64,000 bases of DNA, from assembly GCF_027912535.1 (NCBI RefSeq), contig NZ_CP115465.1, positions 2,770,001 through 2,834,000 of the forward strand, given 5' to 3'. The position numbers were made by a program, and so were the translations under genes. The DNA comes from Brevundimonas sp. NIBR11 (GTDB lineage: Bacteria > Pseudomonadota > Alphaproteobacteria > Caulobacterales > Caulobacteraceae). Positions 8,863 to 19,466 of the stretch are shown here, in pieces; the stretch's first letter is position 1; every line of letters begins with the position of its first letter. A model generated the notes under the pieces. That model saw only the letters and a list, made by a program, of their open reading frames with translations. It did not search any database and was not told the origin of the DNA.

Positions 8863-10575
8863 ATGGCCGGACCTGTCCACTACGAGCTCTACGTCCGCAA
8901 GACCGCGCCTTCCCCGTGGACGCTGATGCTGGCGACCGAAGAGCGCAAACACGCCGTCGATACGGCCGAGGAAATCCTCAAGGACAAGCACGCCGTCGCC
9001 GTCCGTGTCACCAAGGAGACGCTGGACCCCGACACCATGGAGTTCGCCTCCACCACCATCCTGACCAAGGGGGCGCCCGAGGGGCCCAAGAAGCGTCTGG
9101 TGTCGGACGACGACAGGTCGTCCAACTGCATGGGGCCGCAGGACCTGTATGCGCCGCACGCCCGCGAACTGATCGGCCGGGTGCTGGAAGACTGGTTGAT
9201 GCGCAACGGCGCGACGGTCTTCGAACTGCTGCACCGTCCCGATCTGGTCGAGAAGCTGGAGGCGTCGGGGGTCGAGCTTCAGCACGCCTTGCAGAAGGTG
9301 GCGATCCCGGAAAGCCAGGCGACCGGACAGGCCTCGCACGAGCTGATCCGCCACTATCAGCGACTGGTGGAACAGGCGATGGAGCGGGTGATCGCCGCCG
9401 GGCGCAAGGGGATGTTCCCCGACCTCGCCAACCGGTCGTTGAGCGACGTGGCCCAGAAGCTGACCGGAACGTCGGATCGGGCCTTCGTCATGGGCGGGGT
9501 GATATCCGGCGCCCTGATCGGCCTTCGAGGCGCACGGCCGCGTCTGGACCGGCTGATGGATCTGGCGGACCGGGCGCCGGCCGACGGGGCGCCCCGCGCC
9601 ATGGTCATGGTCGCGATCGAACAGATCGTGTGCGAACTGCTGGCTGCGCGCACCAACCTGTCGGAAATTCTCGGCCCGGCGCTGGATCAGGGCGGCAGCC
9701 TGGCCGCCGTGGTGCGGATGGTGGCGCCGCGCGAGATTGAGGCCCTGATCCTGCACGACCCGCGAATGGCGCTTCTGATGCCTTCGGTCGACGGACCTGC
9801 GGCGCGGCTGGGGGCGAGGCTGGAGGCCGGGGAGTTGCCGCTTCTGGCGGCGTCGCTGGCCCGGATGGTGCTGCGCGAACTGATGGGTCCGCGCCGGCTG
9901 CGGCCTTCGGATGCGCCGGGCGAGATCGACATCCTGCGGACGCTGGCCATCTCGCTGACGGCGACGGCCGGGCGGCTGCTGACGCTGGACGAGGTGCAGA
10001 CCGCCTTCACCGAACGCTCCAAGAGCCTGGTCACCGCCGACTTCGTCCAGGCCTATGTCGCGCCCTGCGAGACCGTGCTGTGCGAGGCCGAGCAGCTGAT
10101 CCGCCTGTGCGAGAACGTCACCGGGACCGCGAACAAAAGGTCGGCCGCGCGCTGGCTGGCCGCCTGCGTGTCCTCGCTACGGTTCGAGAGCGAGATGCGG
10201 ATCAGCTCTCCGACGGCCTCGCGCAAGCTCCAGACCCTCGCCGGGCTGAACCGGTCAGTAAAGGCGGCGGCCCTTTCGGAGAACGACAGCGAACAGATCA
10301 TGGGCGCCATCGGCAAGGTCGGGGGCGCGGTCGAGGCCGAGGCCAGACTGACCGCCCAGCTGGCTCGCGCGCCCGTCCCCGTGCCGCAGAAGCTCTCGGC
10401 CCTGCTGCGGCTGGCCGCGGGCGAAACGGCGCCGCTGGGGCCGGCCTCGGAACGGGCCAAGGCCGAGGCGATCAAGATCTTCCGCGCACCCGAGGCCCGG
10501 GCCGCGTTGAGCGCCGCGCCGGAGACGATCGCGCCGCTCAAGGGGCTTATGAAGGCGGCTGGGCTGGCGGCGTGA
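8863..10575 (+). CDS. Large conserved-type hypothetical protein divergent from chvI
   Basis: A 570-residue soluble protein whose family I do not recognise. No signal peptide or membrane segment is visible. The first ~75 residues (YELYVRKTAPSPWTLML..., with alternating strands) look like a small alpha/beta domain. Residues ~75-570 are almost entirely helical and Ala/Leu-rich, suggesting a helical repeat scaffold. A Cys-containing stretch (AYVAPCETVLCEAEQLIRLCENVTG) is near residue 410. A good purine-rich site precedes the ATG at 8863 and codon use matches the core genes, so the gene is real. Its divergent position next to chvIG suggests, but does not show, a regulatory or envelope-related role. 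Confidence 0.8.
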   Translation: MAGPVHYELYVRKTAPSPWTLMLATEERKHAVDTAEEILKDKHAVAVRVTKETLDPDTMEFASTTILTKGAPEGPKKRLVSDDDRSSNCMGPQDLYAPHARELIGRVLEDWLMRNGATVFELLHRPDLVEKLEASGVELQHALQKVAIPESQATGQASHELIRHYQRLVEQAMERVIAAGRKGMFPDLANRSLSDVAQKLTGTSDRAFVMGGVISGALIGLRGARPRLDRLMDLADRAPADGAPRAMVMVAIEQIVCELLAARTNLSEILGPALDQGGSLAAVVRMVAPREIEALILHDPRMALLMPSVDGPAARLGARLEAGELPLLAASLARMVLRELMGPRRLRPSDAPGEIDILRTLAISLTATAGRLLTLDEVQTAFTERSKSLVTADFVQAYVAPCETVLCEAEQLIRLCENVTGTANKRSAARWLAACVSSLRFESEMRISSPTASRKLQTLAGLNRSVKAAALSENDSEQIMGAIGKVGGAVEAEARLTAQLARAPVPVPQKLSALLRLAAGETAPLGPASERAKAEAIKIFRAPEARAALSAAPETIAPLKGLMKAAGLAA

Positions 10576-10917
10576 TGCCGCTCCTGCCTGTTCGCCGCTC
10601 GGCGAATGGGGAGGAGGCGCGGCCCCGCATGGGGCCGTCACGGAAAAGCCTATCGTGTCATGAGCGGCGCGATCGTCTGCGGCGGCGGATCGGGGAAGGG
10701 ATCATCCGGATCCATCGAGGCGTCTATTCGAGCCCACATGGATCCGGTTCCGGATGGGTCCTCGCCTTCCTGCGCACGGCCCGACGGCCGCCGTGTGCGA
10801 AGAGGCGGGCGGTGTCGGCGACACCGGGAGTCTTGCGAGAACCGGCCACGACGGGGCTTTCGTATCTACAGACAGTAGAGACGCGCTTCCGCCGCTCGCT
10901 TCAATCGAACGCTGCTC
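10576..10917. other. 342-bp intergenic region with two short hairpins
   Basis: No convincing gene is seen between the hypothetical protein and sucB, which converge. Two perfect short inverted repeats lie at 10591-10606 (TTCGCCG-CT-CGGCGAA) and 10620-10637 (CGGCCCC-GCAT-GGGGCCG), just after the stop at 10575. They may help end transcription, but no U-tract follows. Short frames here have atypical, Arg-rich translations and are judged spurious. Confidence 0.45.
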
Positions 10918-12465
10918 TCACAGGTCCAGCAGGGCCCGCGCCGGGTCTTCCAGCAGCTGCTTTACGCGGACCAGGAAGGTGACCGCTTCCTTGCCGTCCA
11001 CGATCCGGTGGTCGTAGCTGAGGGCGATGTACATCATCGGCCGGATCTCGACCTGGCCGTTCACCGCCATGGGGCGCTGGACGATGTTGTGCATGCCCAG
11101 GATGCCCGACTGGGGCGCGTTCAGGATCGGCGTCGACATCAGCGAGCCGTAGGTGCCGCCGTTGGTGATCGTGAAGGTGCCGCCCTGCAGCTGGTCCAGC
11201 GTCAGGTCGCCGTCGCGCGCGGCCTTGCCTAGCGCTCCGATGCCCTTCTCGATGCCCGCCAGCGACAGCACGTCGGCGTCACGCAGGACCGGAACCACCA
11301 GACCCTTGTCGGTGCCGACGGCGACGCCGATGTCATAGTGGTTCTTGTAGATGATGTCCGTGCCGTCGATCTCGGCGTTGACGGCCGGAATCTCCTTCAG
11401 GGCGGCGACGACGGCCTTTGTGAAGAAGGACATGAAGCCCAGCTTCACGCCGTGGGCCTTCTCGAAGGCCTCCTTATACTGGTTCCGCAGAGCCATGACG
11501 TTGGTCATGTCCACCTCGTTGAAGGTGGTCAGCTGGGCGGCGGTGTTCTGCGATTCCTTCAGGCGGCGGGCGATGGTCTGACGCAGACGCGTCATCTTGA
11601 CCCGCTCCTCGCGCGGCTGGTCGGCGCGGGGGGCGGCGGTCGGAGCCGGCGTCGCGGCGGACGCAGCCGGGGCCACCGCGGCGCCGATGGCGGCGAGCGC
11701 GTCCCCCTTGGTGATGTTGCCCTTCGGACCCGTGGCGGCGATCGCCTTGGGGTCGAGGTTGTTCTCGGCGACCACGCGCTGGACGGCCGGCGACAGGGTG
11801 TCGTTCGAAATCTGGGCCGAACCGGCGTTGGCGCTGGCGGCCCTCGGTGCGGGGGCGGTCGGAGCGGATGCCGCGGCGGCGCCCGAACCCGAGACCGAGC
11901 CGATGACCTGGCCCGGCGTAACCGTCGCGCCTTCGTCGACCGAGATGGTCAGGACGCCGTCGGCGGGAGCCACGACCTCGAGCGCGACCTTGTCGGTCTC
12001 GATCTCGACCAGGACCTCGTCCTTCTTGACCGCGTCGCCGGATTTCTTCGACCACTTGCCGACCGCGCCCTCGGCGACGCTCTCGCCCATCACGGGGATG
12101 GTGATGTCCACCGAACCGGCGGCCGCAGCCGGGGCGGCGGCAGGCGCGGGGGCCGGCGCGACGGCGGGAGCGGCCTCAGTCTTGGCGGCCGGCGCGGACG
12201 CAGCGGCGGCGGGCGGCTTCGATCCCGCGGCGCCTTCGGTCACCGAGCCCAGCACGGCGCCCGGCGTCACGGTGTCGCCCTCGCCGAACTTGATGTCGCC
12301 GAGCGTGCCGTCGACCGGCGCCACGACTTCCAGCGAGACCTTGTCGGTCTCCAGCTCGACCAGGACCTCGTCCTTCTTGACCGGGTCCCCGACCTTCTTC
12401 GACCACTTGGCGATCGTGGCTTCGGAGACGGATTCTCCAAGGGCGGGGGTCAGGATATCGGCCAT
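10918..12465 (-). CDS. sucB: Dihydrolipoamide succinyltransferase, E2 of 2-oxoglutarate dehydrogenase (two lipoyl domains)
   Basis: A 515-residue E2 subunit that transfers succinyl groups to CoA in the TCA cycle. It carries two lipoyl domains, with target lysines at about residues 42 and 159 in [11 protein letters not shown] and [11 protein letters not shown], separated by an Ala/Pro-rich linker. A peripheral subunit-binding domain follows ([18 protein letters not shown]...[10 protein letters not shown], about 220-260), then the catalytic domain ending with [17 protein letters not shown] (active His and Asp). The usual proteobacterial form has one lipoyl domain and ~400-420 residues, so this one is enlarged. 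It lies 80 nt downstream of sucA in the same direction, so the two are probably co-transcribed. Confidence 0.95.
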   Translation of the reverse strand: MADILTPALGESVSEATIAKWSKKVGDPVKKDEVLVELETDKVSLEVVAPVDGTLGDIKFGEGDTVTPGAVLGSVTEGAAGSKPPAAAASAPAAKTEAAPAVAPAPAPAAAPAAAAGSVDITIPVMGESVAEGAVGKWSKKSGDAVKKDEVLVEIETDKVALEVVAPADGVLTISVDEGATVTPGQVIGSVSGSGAAAASAPTAPAPRAASANAGSAQISNDTLSPAVQRVVAENNLDPKAIAATGPKGNITKGDALAAIGAAVAPAASAATPAPTAAPRADQPREERVKMTRLRQTIARRLKESQNTAAQLTTFNEVDMTNVMALRNQYKEAFEKAHGVKLGFMSFFTKAVVAALKEIPAVNAEIDGTDIIYKNHYDIGVAVGTDKGLVVPVLRDADVLSLAGIEKGIGALGKAARDGDLTLDQLQGGTFTITNGGTYGSLMSTPILNAPQSGILGMHNIVQRPMAVNGQVEIRPMMYIALSYDHRIVDGKEAVTFLVRVKQLLEDPARALLDL

Positions 12466-12516
12466 GTGTCGGTTCCGTGCGTTCAGTCTAGGCGGTCATA
12501 TAGGCCACAACGGCGT

Positions 12517-12534
12517 CGGGCGGGAGACCGCCCG
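12517..12534. other. Short GC hairpin between sucA and sucB
   Basis: CGGGCGG (12517-12523) and CCGCCCG (12528-12534) form a perfect 7-bp stem with a GAGA tetraloop. It sits in the 80-nt gap between sucA and sucB. There is no U-tract, so it could tune the E1:E2 ratio or stabilise mRNA rather than terminate. This is a structural observation only. Confidence 0.35.
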
Positions 12535-12545
12535 TCGTCGCTGGT

Positions 12546-15500
12546 TCAGGCGAAGGCTTCGTCGGTGAAGGCGGCGAGTTCCTTCAGATGCCGGCTCATC
12601 AGACCTGCGGCGGTCGAGGCCGAGGCCGGACGACCGACGTAACGGGCGCGTTTCGCCTTCACGTCCATCTTCTCCAGCGTCAGCTCGATCCACGGATCGA
12701 CGAAGGTCCAGCCGCCCATGTTCTTCGGCTCTTCCTGGCACCAGACCAGTTCGGCGTTGGGGAAGCGGGCCAGTTCGGCCGACAGCGACTTGATCGGCCA
12801 AGGATAGAACTGTTCCAGACGCAGGATGTAGACGTCGTTGACGCCCTTCTTCTCGCGCGCGTCCAGGAGGTCGTAATAGACCTTGCCCGAGCACAGGATG
12901 ACGCGGCGGATGTCCTTGTCGCCCCTGATCGTGACGCCGGAGATCTCGGGGCGCGTCTGGGCGTCGTCATGCAGGACGCGGTGGAAGGACGATCCCTCCG
13001 CCATCTCCTTGAGGGTCGAGACCGCCTTCTTGTGCCGCAGCAGCGACTTCGGCGTCATCAGGATCAGGGGCTTACGGAACGGCCGGTGCATCTGACGACG
13101 CAGGATGTGGAAATAGTTGGCCGGGGTCGTGCAGTTGGCGACCTGCATATTGTCCTCGGCGCACTGCTGCAGGAAACGCTCGAGCCGTGCCGAGGAGTGT
13201 TCCGGACCCTGACCCTCGTAGCCGTGGGGCAGCAGCATCGTCAGGCCGCACATGCGCAGCCATTTGCGTTCGCCCGAGGAGATGAACTGGTCGATCACCA
13301 CCTGGGCGCCGTTCACGAAGTCGCCGAACTGGGCCTCCCACATCACCATGGTGTTGGGGTCCGACAGGGCATAGCCGTATTCGAAGCCCAGCACCGCCTC
13401 TTCGGACAGGGCCGAGTCGATCACCTCGAAATGCGACTGGTCGCCGCCGAGGTTGTTCAGCGGGACATAGCGCTCCTCGGTCGTCTGGTCGACGATGCCC
13501 GAGTGGCGCTGCGAAAAGGTGCCGCGCACCGAATCCTGGCCCGACAGGCGGACAGGGAAGCCTTCCGACAACAGCGAGGCGAAGGCCAGGCTCTCGGCGG
13601 TGGCCCAGTCGATGTTCTGACCGGTGTCGATCATCTCGCGCCGGGCCTCGTAGACCCGCTTCAGCGTCTTGTGGATGTCGATCGAGTTCGGGATCGTCGT
13701 CAGGCGGTGACCGAAGTCCTGGAGCTTGGCCTCCGGCACGGCCGTGTCGCCGCGCGCGTCGTCGCCGTTCGGCAGGGTCTTGCCCTTCCATTGGCCGTCG
13801 AGCCAGTCGGCCTTGTCCGCCTTGAAGGTCTTGCCGGCCTCGAACTCCGCATCGAGGAAGGCCTCGAACCGCGCCAGTTCGGCGTCCACCTCGGCCTGGG
13901 TGATCACCCCCTCTTCGACCAGACGCTTGGAATAGATCTCGCGCGTCGACGGCAGGGACCGGATCTTCGCGTACATCAGCGGCTGGGTGAAGGTCGGGTC
14001 GTCGCCTTCGTTGTGGCCGAAGCGGCGGTAGCAGAACATGTCCACCACCACGTCCTTCTTGAACTTCTGGCGGTATTCGGTGGCCACCTTGGCGGCGAAG
14101 ACGACCGCTTCGGGATCGTCGCCGTTCACGTGGAAGATCGGCGCCTGGACCATCAGGGCCACGTCCGACGGATAGGGGGTCGAACGGCTGTTACGCGGGC
14201 TCGTCGTGAAGCCGATCTGGTTGTTGATGACGAAATGCATCGTCCCGCCGGTGCGGTAGCCCTTCAGACCCATCAGGGCGAAGCACTCCGCGACCACGCC
14301 CTGGCCTGCGAAGGCGGCGTCGCCGTGGATCAGGACAGGCATGACCTTGGACCGATCCAGAGCCCACTGGCTTTCCGGCAGACCCTTGTTGGCCTCGCGG
14401 ATGTCGAACGCCTGTTTGGCGCGCGCCTTGCCCAGCACGACCGGGTTGACGATCTCCAGGTGCGACGGATTGGCCGTCAGCGACAGGTGGACGGAGTTGT
14501 CGTCGAACTTCCGGTCCGACGAGGCGCCCATGTGGTATTTGACGTCGCCCGACCCCTCGATGTCGCTGGGCACGGACGAGCCGCCCTGGAACTCGTGGAA
14601 GATGGTCTTGTAGGGCTTGCCCATGACGGCGGCGAGCATGTTGAGGCGGCCGCGGTGGGCCATGCCGAACACCATCTCGTCGACGCCCAGCGCGCCGCCG
14701 CGCTTGATGATCTGCTCCATGGCCGGGACCATGGCCTCGCCCCCGTCCAGGCCGAACCGCTTGGTGCCGGGGAAGCGTTTGTGCAGGAACCGCTCGAAGC
14801 CCTCGGCCTCGATCAGCTTGTTGAGGATGGCGATCTTGCCTTCCTTGGTGAAGCCGTTCTTCTCGAAGGCGTCCGCGCCCTCGAACCGCTGCTGCAGCCA
14901 GGATTTCTCCTCCGGCTCGGCGATATGCATGAACTGGATGCCGATATTGCCGCAGTAGGTGCGTTTCAGCACCGCCATGACCTCGCGGATCGTGCCGGTC
15001 TCCATGCCCAGCACGCCGTCCAGATAGATCGGACGGTCCAGATCGGCCTCGGTGAAGCCATAGAACTCCGGCGTCAGCTCGGGATTGTTGGTCGCCGTCT
15101 CGATACCCAGGGGGTCGAGCGTCGCCTGCAGGTGGCCACGCACGCGATAGCTGCGGATCAGCATCAGGACGCGGATGGAATCGTGGGCGGCGGCGCGAAC
15201 ATCGGCGGCCGAGACCCCGGCGGCGGCAGGCTGGGCGGCGGCGGCCGGAGCGGCGGCGGGTTTCGCCTTCGGGTCAGGCTTGGGCGCCGGCCAGCGGCCG
15301 TCGAACACGCCGGTCTCTTCGGTCGGTTCGGTGACGCGCGAGCGGCCCCAGGATCCGGCGGCGGCCGAGGCCTGCACCGTCGCGGCCGAGTCCCGCAGCT
15401 GGTCGAAGAAGCCGCGCCATTCGGCCGAGACGCTGGACGGATCGGTCGCCCATTTGTCGTGCAGGTCTTCAATGAAGGCGGCATTGGAGCCGTAGAGGAA

Positions 15501-15548
15501 GCTGGTCTCGGCAAAGACCTGATTCAGCCGACCGGCATCGTCCGCCAT
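12546..15548 (-). CDS. sucA: 2-oxoglutarate dehydrogenase E1 component
   Basis: A 1000-residue thiamine-diphosphate enzyme that decarboxylates 2-oxoglutarate and succinylates the E2 lipoyl group. The N-terminal segment LNQVFAETSFLYGSNAAFIEDLHDKW is the usual E2-binding start. Key blocks include GMAHRGRLNMLAAVMGKPY and the ThDP-binding GDAAFAGQGVVAE...INNQIGFTT (about residues 400-440). The transketolase C-terminal half contains GFEYGYALSDPNTMVMWEAQFGDF and LPHGYEGQGPEHSSARLERFLQ. The length matches alphaproteobacterial SucA. The Ala/Pro-rich insert at about 85-115 is a linker. It is followed by sucB after 80 nt and lies downstream of sucD behind a strong terminator. Confidence 0.97.
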   Translation of the reverse strand: MADDAGRLNQVFAETSFLYGSNAAFIEDLHDKWATDPSSVSAEWRGFFDQLRDSAATVQASAAAGSWGRSRVTEPTEETGVFDGRWPAPKPDPKAKPAAAPAAAAQPAAAGVSAADVRAAAHDSIRVLMLIRSYRVRGHLQATLDPLGIETATNNPELTPEFYGFTEADLDRPIYLDGVLGMETGTIREVMAVLKRTYCGNIGIQFMHIAEPEEKSWLQQRFEGADAFEKNGFTKEGKIAILNKLIEAEGFERFLHKRFPGTKRFGLDGGEAMVPAMEQIIKRGGALGVDEMVFGMAHRGRLNMLAAVMGKPYKTIFHEFQGGSSVPSDIEGSGDVKYHMGASSDRKFDDNSVHLSLTANPSHLEIVNPVVLGKARAKQAFDIREANKGLPESQWALDRSKVMPVLIHGDAAFAGQGVVAECFALMGLKGYRTGGTMHFVINNQIGFTTSPRNSRSTPYPSDVALMVQAPIFHVNGDDPEAVVFAAKVATEYRQKFKKDVVVDMFCYRRFGHNEGDDPTFTQPLMYAKIRSLPSTREIYSKRLVEEGVITQAEVDAELARFEAFLDAEFEAGKTFKADKADWLDGQWKGKTLPNGDDARGDTAVPEAKLQDFGHRLTTIPNSIDIHKTLKRVYEARREMIDTGQNIDWATAESLAFASLLSEGFPVRLSGQDSVRGTFSQRHSGIVDQTTEERYVPLNNLGGDQSHFEVIDSALSEEAVLGFEYGYALSDPNTMVMWEAQFGDFVNGAQVVIDQFISSGERKWLRMCGLTMLLPHGYEGQGPEHSSARLERFLQQCAEDNMQVANCTTPANYFHILRRQMHRPFRKPLILMTPKSLLRHKKAVSTLKEMAEGSSFHRVLHDDAQTRPEISGVTIRGDKDIRRVILCSGKVYYDLLDAREKKGVNDVYILRLEQFYPWPIKSLSAELARFPNAELVWCQEEPKNMGGWTFVDPWIELTLEKMDVKAKRARYVGRPASASTAAGLMSRHLKELAAFTDEAFA

Positions 15549-15684
15549 GGTATCGTCGTCCCGACATCGGCCTCGGGTTTCTGAGCGGTCACATCCGCGT
15601 GAGGCCGGCGCGGATCATATAGGCGCTGTTTCCTTGTGGGTCATGACCGAACCGGGGCGAAGGGCGAAGAAATTGGCTGTTTCG

Positions 15685-15720
15685 CCAAAGAAAAACGCCT
15701 CCGGCGCGGGCCGAAGGCGT
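15685..15720 (-). terminator. Rho-independent terminator after sucD
   Basis: Read on the minus strand, the stem ACGCCT-x-CGG pairs with CCG-x-AGGCGT (15695-15704 and 15711-15720, one mismatch) around a 6-nt loop. It is followed by TTTTTCTTT (15685-15694). It lies 110 nt after the sucD stop and 137 nt before sucA, and should separate the sucCD transcript from sucAB. Confidence 0.8.
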
Positions 15721-15799
15721 CTTCCCTGTCATTCCGCCGCACGAACGATGCCGAAAGCGGCGGATCGCGCTCCGTCGCTCAAGCAGAGAGCCGCCGCGC

Positions 15800-15829
15800 G
15801 GCGAGCGTTAGCGACACTAGCAAAGAGCC
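15800..15829. repeat. Dispersed intergenic motif, copy 2
   Basis: GGCGAGCGTTAGCG followed by ACACTAGCAAAGAGCC lies directly after the sucD stop codon. It matches the core and tail of the motif at 5123, 39459 and 49889. Confidence 0.45.
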
Positions 15830-16732
15830 TTAGCCCTTCAGCACTTCAACCAGCGTCTTGCCGAGGCGCGCCGGCGATTCCGACATCTTGATGCCGGCGG
15901 CCTCCATCGCCGCGATCTTGGATTCCGCGTCGCCCTTTCCGCCCGAGACCACGGCGCCGGCGTGGCCCATGGTGCGGCCCTTGGGCGCCGTGCGGCCCGC
16001 GATGAAGCCCGCCATCGGCTTCTTGCGGCCCTTCTTGGCCTCATCGATCAGGAACTGGGCGGCGTCTTCCTCGGCGCCGCCGCCGATCTCGCCGATCATG
16101 ATGATGGAGGTGGTTTCCGGGTCGGCCAGGAACAGCTCCAGCATGTCGATGAACTCGGTGCCCTTGACCGGGTCGCCGCCGATGCCGACGGCCGTCGTCT
16201 GGCCCAGGCCTTCGTTGGTGGTCTGGAACACGGCCTCATAGGTCAGGGTGCCCGACCGCGACACGATGCCGACCGAGCCCTTCTTGAAGATGTTGCCAGG
16301 CATGATGCCGATCTTGCACTCGTCCGGCGTCAGGATGCCGGGGCAGTTCGGGCCCAGCAGGCGCGACTTGGAGCGGTCGAGACGGGCCTTCACCTTGACC
16401 ATGTCCAGCACCGGGATGCCTTCGGTGATGCAGGTGATGAAGGGCACTTCGGCGTCGATCGCCTCTATGATGGCCGCCGCCGCGCCCGACGGCGGGACAT
16501 AGATCACGCTCGCGTCCGCGCCGGTCGCTTCCTTGGCTTCGGCGACCGAGGCGTAGATCGGCAGGGTTTCGCCATGCGAACCCGTCCAGTTCGTGCCGCC
16601 CTTGGTCGGGTGCACGCCCGCCACCATCTGGGTGCCGTGGTAGGCCAGGGCCTGTTCGGTGTGGAAGCCGCCCGTCTTGCCGGTCAGGCCCTGGACGATG
16701 ATCTTGGTGTTCTTGTCGACGAGGATGGACAT
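15830..16732 (-). CDS. sucD: Succinyl-CoA synthetase (ADP/GDP-forming) alpha subunit
   Basis: A 300-residue subunit that carries the phosphohistidine of succinyl-CoA synthetase. The N-terminal CoA-binding Rossmann domain begins [38 protein letters not shown] and [14 protein letters not shown] are conserved blocks. The active-site His is in [21 protein letters not shown] (about residue 252). The C-terminus [11 protein letters not shown] is typical. The gene starts 12 nt after the stop of the PIN-domain toxin gene and not directly after sucC, which is unusual: sucC and sucD are nearly always adjacent. A GAGAG sequence serves as ribosome-binding site. Confidence 0.97.
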   Translation of the reverse strand: MSILVDKNTKIIVQGLTGKTGGFHTEQALAYHGTQMVAGVHPTKGGTNWTGSHGETLPIYASVAEAKEATGADASVIYVPPSGAAAAIIEAIDAEVPFITCITEGIPVLDMVKVKARLDRSKSRLLGPNCPGILTPDECKIGIMPGNIFKKGSVGIVSRSGTLTYEAVFQTTNEGLGQTTAVGIGGDPVKGTEFIDMLELFLADPETTSIIMIGEIGGGAEEDAAQFLIDEAKKGRKKPMAGFIAGRTAPKGRTMGHAGAVVSGGKGDAESKIAAMEAAGIKMSESPARLGKTLVEVLKG

Positions 16733-16744
16733 GGGGTCTCTCGA

Positions 16745-17170
16745 TTAGGCGGGAAGGAAAGGATTTTCGACCCGGACCGACCCATAGGTCTGCCCGTGAT
16801 TGAGGTCTTCGGAATACAGGACCCGCGCGCCGATCTTCTCGGCCGCCGCGATGATGGCGCCGTCCCAGTAGGACAGCTGGTAGCGTCGGGCGTTGTCTAT
16901 GCCGGCCACCACAATCTCGGACGTGATGGGCTGGCAAGGCTTGAGGGCGATGACGCGGATCCACTCGCGCGCCTCATCGGACGTCAGCGGCGGCGCGCCC
17001 TTGCGCGTGGCGACGTCATAGAACTCCGCCAGAACCTGTCCCGAGGTGCAGTAGTCCTCGGTCAGCGCAATTTGACGCGCACGGTCCCACCGATGTCCGG
17101 CATGGTCCTGACCAAGCGCGGCATAGAGCAGGATGTTGGTGTCGAGAAAGACCTCGGGATCAGCGATCAA
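16745..17170 (-). CDS. PIN-domain ribonuclease toxin (VapC-like)
   Basis: A 141-residue PIN-domain protein, probably an RNase toxin. The first acidic residue is in VFLDTNILLYAALGQ, an internal one in GQVLAEFYDVAT, and the later ones in RYQLSYWDGAIIAAAEKIGA and YSEDLNHGQTYGSVRVENPF. The ending is typical of the VapC group that contains the ED(L/M)xxGQ motif. Its start overlaps the antitoxin frame by 11 nt. The pair lies inside the suc operon. RNA target is unknown; Mg-dependent tRNA or mRNA cleavage is the family norm. Confidence 0.88.
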   Translation of the reverse strand: MIADPEVFLDTNILLYAALGQDHAGHRWDRARQIALTEDYCTSGQVLAEFYDVATRKGAPPLTSDEAREWIRVIALKPCQPITSEIVVAGIDNARRYQLSYWDGAIIAAAEKIGARVLYSEDLNHGQTYGSVRVENPFLPA

Positions 17171-17414
17171 ACCGACGATCCCCGCTGTAGATCTCGTCGC
17201 GGCTGCCCGGCCGCCAGTCGCCCATCCGGCCCTTGGATTCGTCGATAAGCTTCAGCAGCGCCTCGCGCGCCTCGTCCTTCGTCGTTTCCTGCTGCACCCA
17301 CTGGGTCAGGAAGCCGCGCACCGCTTCGTTCACGGTCGTTCGCTTCATGGCCGCCAGAACCCGCACCTTGTCGAGCAGGTCGTCGTCGATGGCGAGGGTC
17401 AGATTGCGGGTCAC
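17160..17414 (-). CDS. Antitoxin of the PIN-toxin pair (ribbon-helix-helix type)
   Basis: An 84-residue protein that begins [25 protein letters not shown] (MetJ/Arc ribbon-helix-helix DNA-binding fold) and continues into an acidic, flexible C-terminus ([10 protein letters not shown]...) that would wrap the toxin. The GTG at 17414 is taken as start because it places the RHH strand at residues 3-8; the frame extends further upstream but through the exported-protein gene in another phase. The downstream PIN-toxin frame overlaps by 11 nt, the standard order antitoxin then toxin. It probably represses its own transcription, although its position within the sucC-sucD interval means read-through from sucC is also likely. 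Confidence 0.85.
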   Translation of the reverse strand: MTRNLTLAIDDDLLDKVRVLAAMKRTTVNEAVRGFLTQWVQQETTKDEAREALLKLIDESKGRMGDWRPGSRDEIYSGDRRFDR

Positions 17415-17470
17415 GGGCCAAACTCTACACGGGTTATGTGGACCACACAATCCGTGGAGCCGTGCGCCCC

Positions 17471-18046
17471 CTAATCGAGGCGCGGCAGGAAATACATCAG
17501 GGTCGATCCATTTCCGCTCTGATCGATGCCGACCAATCGCATCTGACCGGTTGCGGCCATGGCGATGAACTGGGCGTCCGACAGGCTGCGGCTGGGCGCT
17601 CGTCCTTCGGGGGTCTGAAGCCAGGCATAGGCGTCCAGACCGGCGCCGCGCACCCGTTCGAACCCCATGGCCTCGCGCAACCGCGCGTTCAGGGCGCGGT
17701 GATCCGTCGGCCGGGCCGAGACGCCGCAGAACTCCATCACGACATCCTCGCGACCGACGCGCCGATTGATCCGTCCCGTCAGGATGATGCTCATGTCGGC
17801 GGCGTTCGACCGCATGAAGCCCGCGCGGTCGGAGCTGTTGCGCAGGCGCGGAACCATGCTCTCGGGCACCGGGGAATAGCCCGCCTCGGCCGCGAGCTCG
17901 GCCGCGCGCGCCCGGTCGCCCTGGGCGGCCACGCAGACCGAGTTCAGGGTGGAGATCAGATCGACGGGGTCCGGCGCAGGCGCTGTCTGCGCCCGCGCTC
18001 CAGTCATCATCAGGGCCGCCGCCGCGAGGACGAGCAGGCCGGGCAC
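17471..18046 (-). CDS. Exported hypothetical protein within the suc operon
   Basis: A 191-residue protein with a signal peptide (hydrophobic [17 protein letters not shown], probable cleavage after ARA-Q near residue 19). The mature part has two Cys residues ([16 protein letters not shown]) that could form a disulfide in the periplasm. I do not recognise the family with certainty. The ATG at 18046 follows the sucC stop by 2 nt, so it is translationally linked to sucC. It is separated from the antitoxin gene by 56 nt. No link to the TCA cycle is visible. Confidence 0.75.
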   Translation of the reverse strand: MPGLLVLAAAALMMTGARAQTAPAPDPVDLISTLNSVCVAAQGDRARAAELAAEAGYSPVPESMVPRLRNSSDRAGFMRSNAADMSIILTGRINRRVGREDVVMEFCGVSARPTDHRALNARLREAMGFERVRGAGLDAYAWLQTPEGRAPSRSLSDAQFIAMAATGQMRLVGIDQSGNGSTLMYFLPRLD

Positions 18047-18048
18047 GA

Positions 18049-19239
<1,191 letters not shown>

Positions 19240-19466
19240 GGATGCGCCCAACGTCTCTCGAGGAGGAATTGGTCGCGCTTATAGGCGTGGCCCCTTCGCA
19301 GGTGCAACCGTCTCGCAGACAAGCTTTGGCGGTCTTTGCCGCAGCCGCCGGCGCGTTCGGCGTCGTCGGCGGGCTTTGCCGTAACCGGACTCACCGAAGA
19401 CTGCGGTGAATGCGTGGGCGAAATCACCGGCTTTGGCAGGGACAGCCTAGCCGAACTCACCGCGAA

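Noticed and set aside
10606..10878. 90-residue frame in the sucB/hypothetical intergenic region
   Set aside because: No ribosome site, Arg/Gly-rich composition and no family resemblance.
12588..15584. A 998-codon open frame on the plus strand
   Set aside because: It is the antisense of sucA, whose identity is certain. Translation is low-complexity and has no motif.
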